Positions 33,125 through 45,190 of a DNA stretch of 64,000 nucleotides are shown one piece after another. The stretch's first letter is position 1. Every line of letters begins with the position of its first letter. The notes beneath the pieces are model-generated. The model worked only from the letters and a program-made list of their open reading frames with translations, was not told where the DNA came from and ran no database searches. The stretch lies in contig NC_092271.1 of NCBI RefSeq assembly GCF_036320965.1, positions 15,740,096-15,804,095 of the forward strand. The letters run 5' to 3'. Source of the DNA: Panulirus ornatus (taxonomy: Eukaryota > Arthropoda > Malacostraca > Decapoda > Palinuridae). The position numbers and the translations under genes are program-made.

Positions 33125-34028
33125 TTATCTTTATTTTTTATTTTATTTTGCTTACATTACTTACTCGATCAAACCACCTCACACCACACATTGTCCTCAA
33201 ACATCTCATTTCCAGCACATCCACCCTCCTGCGCACAACTCTATCCATAGCCCACGCCTCACAACCATACAACATTGTTGGAACCACTATTCCTTCATAC
33301 ATACCCATTTTTGCTTTCTGAGATAATGTTCTCGACTTCCAAACATTCTTCAAGGCTCCCAGGATTTTCGCCCCCTCCCCCACCCTATGATTCACTTCCG
33401 CTTCCATGGTTCCATCCGCTGTCAAATCCACTCCCAGATATCTAAAACACTTTACTTCCTCCAGTTTTTCTCCATTCAAACTTACCTCCCAATTGACTTG
33501 ACCCTCAACCCTACTGTACCTAATAACCTTACTCTTATTCACATTTACTCTTAACTTTCTTCTTTCACACACTTTACCAAACTCAGTCACCAGCTTCTGC
33601 AGTTTCTCACATGAATCAGCGACCAGCACTGTATCATCAGCAAACAATAACTGACTCACTTCCCAAGCTCTCCCATCCACAACAGACTTCATACTTGCCC
33701 CTCTTTCCAAAACTCTTGCATTCACCTCCCTAACAACCCCATCTATAAACAAATTAAACAACCATGGAGACATCACACACCCCTGCCGCAAACCTACATT
33801 CACTGAGAACCAATCACTTTCCTCTCTTCCTACACGTACACATGCCTTACATCCTCGATAAAAACTTTTCACTGCTTCTAACAACTTGCCTCCCACACCA
33901 TATATTCTTAATACCTTCCACAGAGCATCTCTATCAACTCTATCATATGCCTTCTCCAGATCCATAAATGCTACATACAAATCCATTTGCTTTTCTAAGT
34001 ATTTCTCACATACATTCTTCAAAGCAAA
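33125..34028 (-). mobile_element. LINE RT fragment inserted at a LINE tail
   Basis: A nearly uninterrupted frame (33138-34037, 299 codons) from IFALKNVCEKYLEKQMDLYV through RQGCVMSPWLFNLF and LLFADDTVLVAD to RCLRTMCGVRWFDRVSNV. It lacks its own C-terminus and 3' UTR, and it directly abuts the tail of the preceding plus-strand LINE. Confidence 0.87.
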
Positions 34029-34032
34029 AATA

Positions 34033-37000
34033 TACATATATATTTATCTATTCATTATACTTTGTCACTGTCTCCTGCATTAGCAAGGTAGCACAAGCAA
34101 ACAGATGAAAGAATGGCCCAACTCACCCACATACACATGTATATACATACACGTCCACACATGCACTTATACATACCTATACATCTCAACATATACACAT
34201 ATATACACACACAGACATATACATACATACACGTACATAATTCATACTGTCTGCCTTTATTCATTCCCGTCACCACCCTGCCACATATGAAATGACAACC
34301 CCCTCCCTCGGCATCTGCGCAAGAAAGAGCTAGGAAAAGACAACAAAGGACACATTCATTCACACTCAGTCTCTACCTCTCATGTGTAATGCACCGAAAC
34401 CACAGCTCCCTTTCAACATCCAGGCCCCACACAACTTTCCATGGTTTACCCCAGACGCTTCACATGCCCTCATTCAATCCAATGACAGCATGTCGACCCC
34501 GGTATACCACATCGTTCCATTTCACTCTAATCCTTGCACGCCTTTCACCCTCCTGCATGTTCATGCCCTGATCACTCAAAATCTTTTTCACTCCATCTTT
34601 CCACCTCCAATTTGGTCTCCCACTTCTCCTCGTTCCCTCCACCTCTGACACATATATCCTCTTGGTCAATCTTTCCTCACTCATTCTCTCCATATGACCA
34701 AACCATTTCAAAACACCCTCTTCTGCTCTCTCAACCACACTCTTTTTATTACCACACATTTCTCTTACCCTTTCATTACTCATTCGATCAAACCACCTCA
34801 CACCACATATTGTCCTCAAACATCTCATTTCCAGCACATCCACCCTCATCCGCACAACTCTATCTATAGCCCACACCTCGCAACCATATAACATTGTCGG
34901 AACTACTATTCCTTCAAACATACCCATTTCTGCTTTCTGAGATAACGTTCTTGCCTTCCACAGATTTTTCAATGCTCCCAGAACTTTCGCCCCCTCCCCC
35001 ACCCTATGACTCACTTCCGCTTCCATGGTTCTTTCCACTGGCAAATCCACTCCCAGATATCTAAAACACTTCACTTCCTCCAGTTTTTCTCCATTCAAAC
35101 ATACCTCCCAACTGACTTGCCCCTCAACCCTACTGTACCTAATAACCTTGCTCTTATTCATATTTACTCTCAGCTCTCTTCTTTCACACACTTTAACAAA
35201 CTCAGTCACTAGCTTCTGCAGTTTCTCACATGAATCAGCCACCAGCGCTGTACAATCAGCGAACAACTGACTCACTTTCCAAGCTCTCTCATCCACAACA
35301 GACTGCATTCTTGCCCCTCTTTCTAAAACTCTTGCATTCACCTCCCTAACAACCCCATCCATAAACAAGTTAAACAACCATGGAGACATCAAGCACCCCT
35401 GCCGTAACGCATCATTCACTGAGAACCAATCACTTTCCTCTCTTCCTACTCATACACATGCCTTACATCCTCGATAAAAACTTTTCACTACTTCTAACAA
35501 CTTGCCTCCCACACCATATATTCTTAATACCTTCCACAGAGCATCTCTATCATCTCTATCATATGCATTCTCCAGATCCATAAATGCTACATACAAATCC
35601 ATTTGCTTTTCTAAGTATTTCTCACATACATTCTTCAAAGCAAACACCTGATCCACATATCCTCTACCACTTCTGAAACCACACTGCTCTTCCCCAGTCT
35701 GATGCTCTGTACATACTTTCACCCTCTCAATCAATACCCTCCCATATAATTTCCCAGGAATACTCATTAAACTTATACCTCTGTAATTTGAGCACTCACC
35801 TTTATCCCTTTTGCCTTAATGGCACTATGCAAGCATTTCGCCAATCCTCAAGCATCTCACCATGAGTCATACATACATTAAATAACCTTACCAACCAGTC
35901 AACAACAACAGTCACCCCCTTTTTCAATAAATTCCACTGCAATACCATCCAAACCCACTGCCCTGCTAGTTTCATCTTCCGCAATGCTTTTACTACTACT
36001 TCTCTGTTTACCAAACCATTCTCCCTATCCCTCTCACTTTGCACACCACCTCAACCAAAACACCCTATATCTGCCATTCTATCATCAAACACATTCAACA
36101 AACCTTCAAAATACTCACTCCATCTCCTTCTCACATTTCCACTACTTGTTATCACCTCCCCATTAGCCCCCTTCACCAATGTTCCAATTTGTTCTCTTGT
36201 CTTACGCACTTTATTTACCTCCATCCAAAACATCTTTTTATTCTCCCTAAAATTTAATGATACTCTCTCACCCCAACTCTCATTTGCCCTCTTTTTCACC
36301 TCTTTCACCTTTCTCTTGACTTCCTGCCTCTTTCTTTTATACATCTCCCACTCATTTGCATTATTTCCCTGCAAAAATTGTCTAAATGCCTCTCTTCTCT
36401 TTCACTAATAATCTTACTTCTTCATCCCACCACTCACTACCCTTTCTAATCTGCCCACCTCCCACGCTTCTCATGCCACAAGCATCTTTTGAGCAAGCCA
36501 TCACTGCTTCCCTAAATACATCCCAATCCTCCCCCACTCCCCTTATGCCCTTTGTTCTCACCTTTTCCCATTCTGTACTCAGTCTCTCCTGGTACTTCCT
36601 CACACAAGTCTCTTTTCAAGCTCACTTATTCTCACCACTCTCTTCACCCCAACATTCTCTCTCCTTTTCTGAAAACCTCTACAAATCTTTACCTTTGCTT
36701 CCATAAGATAATGATCAGACATCTCTCCAGCTGCACCTATCAGCACATTAACATCCAAAAGTCTCTCTTTCGCGTGCCTATCAAGTAACACGTAATCCAA
36801 TAACACTCTCTGGCCATCTCTCCTACTTACATACATATACTCACGTATATCTCTCTTTTTAAACCAGGTATTCCCAATCACCAGTCTGTATTCGGTGCAC
36901 AAATCTACAAGCTCTTCACCATTTCCATTTACAACACATAACACCCCATGTATACCAATTATTCCGACAACTGCTACATTACTCACCTTTGCACTCAAAT

Positions 37001-37545
37001 CACCCATCACTATAACCCAGTCTTGTGCATCAAAACTACTAACACACTCACTCAGCTGCTCCCAAAACACTTACCTCTCATGATCTTTCTTCTCATGCCC
37101 AGGTGCATATGCACCAATAATCACCCATCTAACTCAATCCACTTTCAGTTTTACCCACATCAATCTAGAGTTTACTGTCTTGTACTCTATCACATGTTCC
37201 CACCACTCCTGTTTCAGGAGTAGTGCTACTCCTTCCCTTGCTCTTGTCCTCTCACCAACCCCTGACTTTACTCCCAAGACATTCCCAAACAACTCTTCCC
37301 CTATACCCTTGAGCTTCATTTCAATCAGAGCCAGAACATCCAGGTTCCTTTCCTCAAGCATACTACCTATCTCTCCTTTTTTCTTATCTTGGTTACATCC
37401 ACACACATTTAAACACCCCAATCTGAGCCTTCGAGGAGGAGGAGCACTCCCCACGTGCCTCCTTCTGTTTCCCCTTTTAGAAAGTTAAAATACAAGGAGG
37501 GGAGGGTTTCTAGCCCCCCGTTCCCGTCCCCTTTAGTTGCCTTCA
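34033..37545 (-). mobile_element. Most complete LINE copy (5' region, endonuclease, RT, 3' UTR)
   Basis: Shows the full architecture in order on the minus strand. The 5' leader is at about 37455-37545, the APE-type endonuclease about 36600-37454, the linker about 36050-36600, the RT about 34900-36040, the C-terminal region to about 34460 and the 3' UTR with tg/ta tract and tail to 34033. About 3.5 kb in total. Several stops and frameshifts make it inactive. It is the best template for a consensus. Confidence 0.9.
34460..37454 (-). pseudogene. LINE polyprotein: APE endonuclease, RT, C-terminal region
   Basis: The endonuclease part starts LRLGCLNVCGCNQDKKKGEI and continues LDVLALIEMKLKG (acidic metal ligand). 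After a stop near 37134 come IVMGDLSAKVSN (GDxN-type site, here with Ser), SRRDGQRVLLDYVLL and EMSDHYLMEAKV (SDH motif). The linker is basic and lysine-rich (YKRKRQEVKRKVKEVKKRA). The RT reads EECGFRSGRG-like, then VAFMDLENAYDRDDRDALW, RQGCLMSPWLFNLF and, in place of FADD, LFADCTALVAD, so one catalytic Asp is Cys. The C-terminus ends VVYRGRHAVIGLNEGM. The family copies itself by nicking target DNA and priming reverse transcription from the nick. Placement near RTE is my reading; L2/CR1 relatives cannot be excluded. Confidence 0.85.
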
Positions 37546-37670
37546 TATATATCATATCACCTTTCGGTCATCATAATATATGGTCCTTTTGTCATTTCAC
37601 ACTAATCTGCACTTAGCTCCTTTCAGAATGTCCTACCAAATTCATAAACCATATTTTGTGAAATACAGTA

Positions 37671-38726
37671 CAGGTACACCACCAAATTTCCAGCAACTGA
37701 TGGTTCGGCACCTTCTTTAGTCCGGACAAAATTTTGTGAGGGAACTTGAAATTACCACGGCCACCAGAATAGTTTACTGGGCAGCCACAGGTGGCGTTAC
37801 CTGTATAGCGTGCTTACTTACATTCTTTACACTGCACGTGTCGGTGGTGATACTGCAATTCTGTGGGATTCTTAGCTTATTTTGCTTAGATTTAACCCTA
37901 GCTATGGCTTTTAAGATAAAAGAGTGTGTCAGTTGTGGTGTCAAACGTAAACACCAGTCCATATCGACCCAAGATAAAGGAGAACTGTTGAAAAAAATGG
38001 ACTGTGGTATTTAGCGCATAAGTTGTGTGACATCTACAGTACTGGTTCACCAACTTTTTATAATATAAAGAAGCAAAGGGAGAAAATATTGAAATTCTAT
38101 GTAGACAGCGATTCCATGAAGCAAATGACGATTAGAAAAACTATGAAAGATGGTAAGAGTACTGAGCATGATCAAGTGATGATGGAATGGTTTCCATAGC
38201 GTCGGAGTGATGGAGTGGACTTCTCAGGTAGCATGATAGTGGACTATAAAGAACTTAAATTACAACATAAGCATGACTATAGTGAAGGATGACTTAAATG
38301 ATTCAACAAGAAGCATCATGGAATTTCCATGAATAACCCCAAAGGAGCTGCTGAGTATGTGGATGAATTTGCAACTCGTAGCTAACGAGCACCTCAGTCC
38401 TAAGCTGGTGTATAATGCAAAAGAAACTGCATTATTCTGGCGATGCACATCTAGGAAAACACTCACAACAGAAGACAAAGAAGACAGCACAGAATTCAAA
38501 CAACCTAAGGGCAGACTTACCATCTCAGGGTGCTCAAACACTTAATATTTGTTTCATCTAAATTTCTAGCAGTCCATGGTATACTTTAGACACATGGGAG
38601 ATGTATAATTAGTGGGTTTGAGGTGTGATGATGAATTATCATTACGTGACCACAGTTGGTCTGGCAAAACAGTTAATCTGGCAAGACTTTGGAACCAAGA
38701 TTGCCAGAAAATTGGTGGTGTACCTG
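37671..38726 (+). mobile_element. Tigger/Jerky-type DNA transposon, 1,056 bp, with intact ends and TA duplication
   Basis: The left end is caggtacaccaccaaatttc and the right end, read in reverse, is caggtacaccaccaattttc. The first 16 bases match exactly, and similarity extends to about 40 bp. TA lies immediately outside both ends (37669-37670 and 38727-38728). This is the classic signature of a pogo/Tc1-mariner insertion and fixes the borders to the base. Confidence 0.9.
37901..38545 (+). pseudogene. Jerky/Tigger-type transposase remnant
   Basis: The first frame reads AFKIKECVSCGVKRKHQSI and STQDKGELLKKMDCG (N-terminal helix-turn-helix region). In later frames it gives KREKILKFYVDSDSMKQM, RKTMKDGKSTEHDQVMMEWF (second DNA-binding domain) and NPKGAAEYVDEF. 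It ends with 38357-38545, EHLSPKLVYNAKETALFW, the start of the DDE catalytic domain. The expected first catalytic Asp (NADET) is Lys here. The rest of the catalytic domain is missing before the right inverted repeat. Several stops; dead. Confidence 0.82.
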
Positions 38727-38773
38727 TAATCACAATATAAATGCATCATCACTGCTCATTATTACTATCTATC

Positions 38774-39375
38774 TATCCCTGATGCCTGTTCCCAACTGGA
38801 ACTCCCTCAAGGGGGTGGTCACAGCAATAGAGTATCCATAACAAGAGAACTCCATTGCTGCTTCTTAGTTTTTAATGCCTCACCCTTAACAAACCACTGG
38901 CAGAAGGAAAGTCTAGTACAGTGTCTGCAGAGGCTCCTCACTAATGTTCCTACAGACTACTTCTACCTAATATTCCTGGCTTAATGTTCCTACCTACTAC
39001 TTCTACCTATAGCTTTTATGTTTCTGCGTATATGTTCCTACCCACTATTTCTATCTATTGGTCATAACATTTTGCCAAAAGGCAGGGCGAGTGCATAGTG
39101 CTCATCACAAGAAAATCTAGTTTTAAAGAATGAGTTGTGTGAGTTAAGTGTTGTCAAGTGATATGTATGACATGGAGAGACTGTATGTTTGTAAACAGAA
39201 TGCCAGTACTCCAAGTGTGTGTGAGGTTGAAAGAAAAGACTGCTACCTGGGTCAGAGAAGTGCAACCTGACAACTACCGAAGTGTTGGCTCACTACGCAG
39301 GTGTCACTAACCCTCCCAATACCCAGGCAGGTAGAGCTGGTGATATACCTTCATGGCTGTTGGCTACCTACCATC
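38774..39375 (-). repeat. Family A dispersed repeat, copy 3
   Basis: Preceded on the left by tatctatctatccctgatgc. Internal short repeats of the ctacctaatgttcct type lie near 38940-39050, and it ends attggctacctaccatct at about 39375. The right part contains gaatgagttgtgtgagttaa and ctgctacctgggtcagagaa. Confidence 0.82.
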
Positions 39376-40339
39376 TACTACCTACTACATAATTCCACCA
39401 CTTATAAACATTATTTCAACCTACATGCCACCATTTCTTACCTTCTACTGTTCACCTCAAAACAAGTAGTAATTTTAGGTTTCATACTGAGCTTAACAGT
39501 TCACTTCAAAAATATCTCACTCGACTCATGAACTAATAAAATGGGAGTGAATTATAATATATAGGCATAATCACTGCTCTTAAGTGCACTGCTTATCTAT
39601 GCTGTTCAACCCATGTGCTACAACTTTTCATCCTCTACTCATCATATTTGTAGTATTTTCTGATCTTACTTTGCATTCTACAAAGTTCCAACCAGAAACA
39701 CCTTGCCTAACATATAAACTAATAATATGGGACATAAACACACTACACATGCTTATGACTCATAATTACACTACTTACAAATGCTGTTAGACCCATAACC
39801 TACCAGCCATAGGACAGTTAATGCTATGGCAATGCCTAGCATACAGAGAAACCTTGCAGAATACGAAATATAGTGAAGCAAACATCAGAGAACTGGGGAT
39901 AACAGTCAGATAAAAACTTAAATTTTAGAAACATATTGAAAAATAGTGCTTTCATACCAAAAAAAAAAAAAGTGATGATATTTAAGAACCTTTGCAACAA
40001 AAGACAAACAATGTGGAAAATATTTAGATCATATAAAAGAAGTAAACTTCAATGCTGTTGTTTTGCATGGTCACAATAAAAAGTGTGAAATAAACAAGCT
40101 AGAAAAATACAGAAACATTTCACAAGATAAATGGAACAGAGTATGATATAAATTTCCATGATCAAATAAAGGAAATAAAGCTTTTCAGTTTCGATCATAG
40201 GGGAAGATACAAGAAAATATATGCCTAGCAACAAAGAGAGGAAAAAAGAATAGCATTTTGAACCTGAAAGCAATCATGCAAGGATGATGCAGAATCATTA
40301 AGTCAAAAGTTCCTGAAAACAAACCTATCAATCTATCTA
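39376..40339. other. Apparently unique DNA
   Basis: AT-rich, with no coding pattern or repeat that I recognise. Confidence 0.45.
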
Positions 40340-40580
40340 TGTCTCTGAAGCCTGTTCCCAACTGAAACTCCCTCACAGAGATGGCCATGGCAATAGACTC
40401 TCTATAACTATTGAACTCCAGTGCTGCTTCTCAGCCTTTACTGCTTCACCCTTAACAGGCCACTGATGGGGATATTCTAGTGCAGCATTTACAGAGGATT
40501 CTACCAAATATTACTACTGACTACTACAACCTAATGCTTCAGCCTAATGTTCTTACCTATTACTTCTTCCTATGCTTCTA
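40340..40580 (-). repeat. Family A dispersed repeat, copy 4 (partial)
   Basis: Only the left part of the family: tctgaagcctgttcccaact, ggccatggcaatagactctc and ctactacaacctaatgcttc. It ends at about 40580, before the conserved right half. It would be a 5'-truncated copy if the element's 3' end is on the left. Confidence 0.78.
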
Positions 40581-42060
40581 GAAAACATACCAAAAATGCA
40601 TAAGACAAGGATTCATGATTGCCCAGAGGAAAGTTGAAATGAATATTTATTTCATTACCAAGTGATCTAAGAATTTTGAACAGAGTGACTACAGAAAACA
40701 TCCACAAGATGAGGTTCAAGTTTGATGGTGGTGGACAAACCTAGAATTGATAATTATGCCAGAGGAGTGGCTGCTGAAAAAAGAAGCATTAAACAACAAG
40801 CAATACAAGCGAGTGTGTGAGGAGACTGTTCAGGAGAAATGTGGGTCATCAACATTCCAGTCAAGTGGCGAGCACAATGTGCTAACCCTACCGGCATGGC
40901 AAAATCTCATCATAGGTACTAGTAAGTAGTGACTCTTTATCTTCTACTCAAATGTTTTATTTTTCATTTTATACTGATTTTTACAGAGTTCCCTTCAGAA
41001 ATGTTTACCCAACTCATGAACCTAACAAAAACAGGTAAAAGTGAAAAAGTCATCAAAGCCAACAAGGGAGGCCCATGCTGGAAGGCATGACATTTGAGCT
41101 TCATCCTCAATACATGAAAGTTAATAAAAGAATGTACCTAACTCAGTTAACAGAAAGCCATAAATGAAAGTGAGGATACAACATGGCCAAATAAAGTCAA
41201 CCAGACAACTATGGTGCACTGTGCAAAAGTGAGCAAGTGCAAGATTAGTGAGGGCTAGCTGCTTCCTTGTGCCTCACCTCCTCGCTGTGAAGTCAATGGC
41301 CTAGGCAAGTCACTCAATGATTGTTAAGCCCCAGAAAATGAGCATCTGCCCATTTTATATATCTTATGATGGTCGAAGGAGGTAAGTCCTCATGGATGCA
41401 CCTCATTCTGGGAGAAATTTCATGTTTTAATTCCCCAACTCACCAAGTGCTCTCTCAAATGCTAATAGGGTTTTGACCGAAGGCCAAGAAGTTTTCAGTA
41501 ATGTACTGAACACTTCAGTAGGCATTCTCTCTATGACATTAGTACAAATGAGATTTATGAGTAACATCTTTACAATAATTATAATCACAAGGTCTGACAT
41601 CTATATTACCTTTAACAGCTGTAATTTACATGATTATCATACACGACCTAAAAGTGCTATTACACATCAAGTCCAGTGTCATAAAGTGAAGTGGCTTCCA
41701 CACAACTGTAAGGGCTTCTCAACTTTTCACTCTGCACACCATGTTGATTAGTCAATTCAGACTGACTTCTCTCTTTACATCCATGTCATCACACAAAAGA
41801 TCTCCATCACAAACAGTCTTGACATTATTCCTTTGGAAACACCTCAAACGTCTCTAGTTCAAAATAAATCATTCAGTGCATTTGTCCATCTCATTTGCAG
41901 TCTACCCTCTTTACCTTCTTCCTCTATCCATATTACCATATACCTTCTACAATGTAAAATAATGGCCCTACTACTTCAGTGTTTTAAATCACAAATCTTT
42001 CAAGCAATTTTTTGGTATCACATAACATTACCATGTTTTCAATATCTGTACTGTCTATTC
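40581..42060. other. Apparently unique DNA
   Basis: Small open frames (40747-40929, 41473-41751, 41833-42087) have no recognisable domains. No exon-like segment of AGO1 seen. Confidence 0.45.
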
Positions 42061-42084
42061 TATCTATCTATCCAACTATATCTC

Positions 42085-42655
42085 TGATGCCTGTTCCAAC
42101 TAGAACTCCCTCAAGAGAGTGGCCACAGCAATAGAGACTCCATAACTAAAGAACTCAAGTGCTGCTTCTTAGGCTTTAGTGCCTTAACCTTAACAGGCTA
42201 CTGTCGGAGGACAACTCTAGTGCAGTGTTTGCAGAAGCTCCTTCATAATGTTCCTATTGACTAATACTAACTAATGCTCCTAACTAATACTTCTACCTAA
42301 TGCTCCAGCCTAAATGTTCCTACTTCAATCTGCTATCCCTACCATTTTGCCAAAAAGCAGAGTTAATGCTAGTGCTCACTGTAGAAAAATCTCGAGTTAT
42401 GAAGAATGAGCTGTAAGAGTTCAGTTTTGTCAAGCGTCATGTATGACAAGAAGAGATTGTATGTTTGTGGACAGAATGCCAGTGGTCCATATTTTGGTGA
42501 GGCAGTAAGAAAAGACAGCTACCTGGGTCAAATAAAGCATCTCAACAACCACAGAAGGGCTGGCTCACTATGGTGCCATCAATAACTCTTCCCGTAACCA
42601 GGTGGGAATTACTGGCAATAAACTTCCCTGGTCGATGGCTACCAATCATCTACTA
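42085..42655 (-). repeat. Family A dispersed repeat, copy 5
   Basis: The left edge is tctatctatctatccaacta, then ctgatgcctgttccaactag. It continues through the internal short repeats to gacagctacctgggtcaaat and aacttccctggtcgatggct. Confidence 0.82.
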
Positions 42656-43274
42656 CCTACTGTACTATCTATCCTCTCATTCCAAAGTCACAAGGAAACC
42701 AATCTTTCTGTTCTTCATTTTCTAATAAACTAGATCTAATACAACTAAGTTTTCACATCCATTCAAAAAGTAAGACCAGGCACAGTATCATGCTAGCTTC
42801 ATATACATCCTACTTTAACTCTCACCCATAACAAAACTTCACTGCATCTTTAATTCTTTTCTCCTGCATTACTGAACTCTAAACTTCATCATTACTCTAC
42901 ACCCCATCATTTTCAGTAAAATCCTTATCTATCATCACATACTCATCCCTGTTCTCATTTTCATCATCCATATTTTCTCCATCTAAACATATGTTACAGT
43001 GACAGTCCATCATAAAAACACAAGCGCTTTCAGCAACCTCCTCCTACAAGCATCTTTGGCACAACCTATCATCCAAATCCTCAGCTTCAACTTTGAAAAT
43101 AGCATCTTCTGCACAAAATAAATACAACAGATTCCACTCTGTTATACCAAGATTCAGCAGTAGACTACAACCACATTGCATCACTCTCATTCCCTAACAT
43201 TCCTTAATCAATACTGAATAAACACTAAACCACAATGATGATATTAAAGGGATATTGTACACTCACTCTTATCT
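42656..43274. other. No recognisable feature
   Basis: Weakly LINE-like reversed fragments may be present (attcaaaaagtaagaccagg, cacattgcatcactctcatt), but nothing that I can align with confidence. Confidence 0.4.
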
Positions 43275-43281
43275 ACCTATC

Positions 43282-43745
43282 TATCTCTGAAGCCTTCTGG
43301 AACTTCCTAAAGGGGATGGCCTGGGCAAAAGTGTCTCCATAACTGGTGAACTCTAGTGCCACTTCTAAGCCTTTAATAATTCACTCTTCAGAGGCCACAC
43401 GGATAGGACAATTCTAGCACAGCACTTCCAGAGGCTGTAACCAACTACTTCTAGCCAATGCTCCCAGCAAAGGTTCATACCTACAATGTGCTTCTCCCTA
43501 ATGCTCCCGTCTAATATTCTTACCATTTTGCTAAAAGATAGGGCCAGTGCAGAGCACTCATTGCAGGAAGGTCTAGAGTTACAAAGAATGAGTTGTGTGA
43601 GTTAAGTGTTGTCAGATGTTATGTGTGATAAGGAGACTGTATGACTGTGGACAGCATGCCAACAGTCCAAGTGTGGGTAAGGCAGAAAGTAAAGATAGCT
43701 ACTTGGGTCAGAGGCATGCAACTTGACACCCAATGAAGTGCTGCT
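43282..43745 (-). repeat. Family A dispersed repeat, copy 6
   Basis: The left edge has tctacctatctatctctgaa, followed by gccttctggaacttcctaaa. The internal short-repeat part is shortened, and the right part (gaatgagttgtgtgagttaa, agctacttgggtcagaggca) is conserved. Confidence 0.8.
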
Positions 43746-43855
43746 TACCAACTTTCTAAAAAAACATCATGTGATGGCCTCTCACAACTATCTTTCATTA
43801 TAAAAACTCTTTGATTAATATGAATGACATGCAAAGCAAAATTGAATAAAAAACA

Positions 43856-45190
43856 GCAAAATAATGGGAGGCAGGCAGAGGAAGGCAAGTCGCAGCGTAA
43901 CCACCACCACACCTCTCATTCATTCAAACCTCTTTAATTGATTACTTTCTTAATTTCATGTTCAGTACTTTTATAATACATCCTATATAAATCCGGTTCA
44001 CCATAAACTTAAGACAGCTGATATCAGTGCTATGGAAGATATATGGTGCAGACTTAACACCACCATCTTCCCCACTTGCTCACTCCATCACTACAGGCAC
44101 TCACAGGCTCAGCTGACTTTCTTGACTGGATAACACATTATTTGTACGATACATCCTATGCTATCACTGTTCACCATAAACATGAATGAATCAATATTAG
44201 TAGTGATACAAAGGGAGGACCAGGCAGTGATGGAGTCGAAACAACCATCTCCCTCACTCACTTCCTTCACCACCACTACATGCACAGCTGGCTTTCTTTA
44301 ACTGGTTATTATGAAGAGAATCTCTTCTTTAAGTGTACTTTCAGTATTAGTACAATACATTTCATATGACTAATGTTCACCATAAATGTGGAGGAGTCAA
44401 AATTAGTAATGATACTGGGGCGAGGCAAGAGGTGATGAAGTGAAAACCTTCTCCCCACTCACTAGTTCAACTACTAATTAAGTTCATTGCAAGATTTCTA
44501 TAACTGGTTTAGACTGTGTAAATCTCTTCCCATTACTCATAATTTACAGTGATTGTACAATACATTCTATATAATCATTGTTCACCATATTCATAAAAGA
44601 TCAGATTATCTATTTATTTATCATCATGCCTTGATGCTGTCTCCCGCGTTAGCAAGGTAGCTCAAGGAAACAGACGAAAGAATGGCCCAACCCACCCACA
44701 TACACATGTATATACATAAACACCCACACATGCACATATACATACCTATACATTTCAATGTACACATACATACACAGACATATACATATATACACATGTA
44801 CATATTCATACAAGCTGCCTTCATCCATTTCCACCACCACCCCGCCAAACATGAAATGACATCCTCTCCCCCTCATGCGCGTGCGAGATACTAGTATTAA
44901 TACATAGGGGAGGAAGGCAGTGAAAAAGTTAAAACAATCTCCTCTACTCATTCACTCTACTACAAAGGTTATTCACAACTGGCTTTCTATGAGTGGTTAT
45001 TATTGCATAAATCTTTTCCTCTTTTAGTTTCATGTTCAGTATATGTTCACTACATCCTAGGTTACTACCTTTCATCACTAATGAGAAAGAATCAATTTTA
45101 GTAACGATAAATAGGAAGGCAGTGATGAAGTTAACACCATCATCTCCCTCACTCCATGACTATGAACCCTCATTTTTCTGAGGAAAAATA
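43856..45190. repeat. Degenerate tandem array, units of about 170-210 bp
   Basis: At least five diverged units in direct orientation share ordered landmarks. These are gaggcagtgatggagt-type, accatctccctcactca-type, ctggctttctttaactggtt-type, gtacaatacatcctat-type and tgttcaccataaacatga-type sequence (near 44000, 44170, 44370 and 44585), then a resumption at 44889-45190. A LINE tail (44618-44888) interrupts the array. No coding frame. Confidence 0.75.
44618..44888 (-). mobile_element. LINE 3' UTR inserted in tandem array
   Basis: A 5'-truncated LINE tail. It starts at the A/T tail (ttatttatttatcatcatgc) with gatgctgtctcccgcgttag, then the tg/ta tract, and stops at cctcatgcgcgtgcgagata. Array sequence continues on both sides. 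Confidence 0.85.

Noticed and set aside
38260..38541. Minus-strand frame of 93 codons
   Set aside because: Antisense of the Tigger transposase remnant, whose plus-strand reading has recognisable motifs and defined element ends.
40747..40929. Possible small gene (60 codons)
   Set aside because: No domain, no homologous copy in the window, length expected by chance.
26994..43745. Family A as a CRISPR-like array
   Set aside because: Copies are dispersed, long, diverged and without regular spacers. The DNA is clearly eukaryotic.
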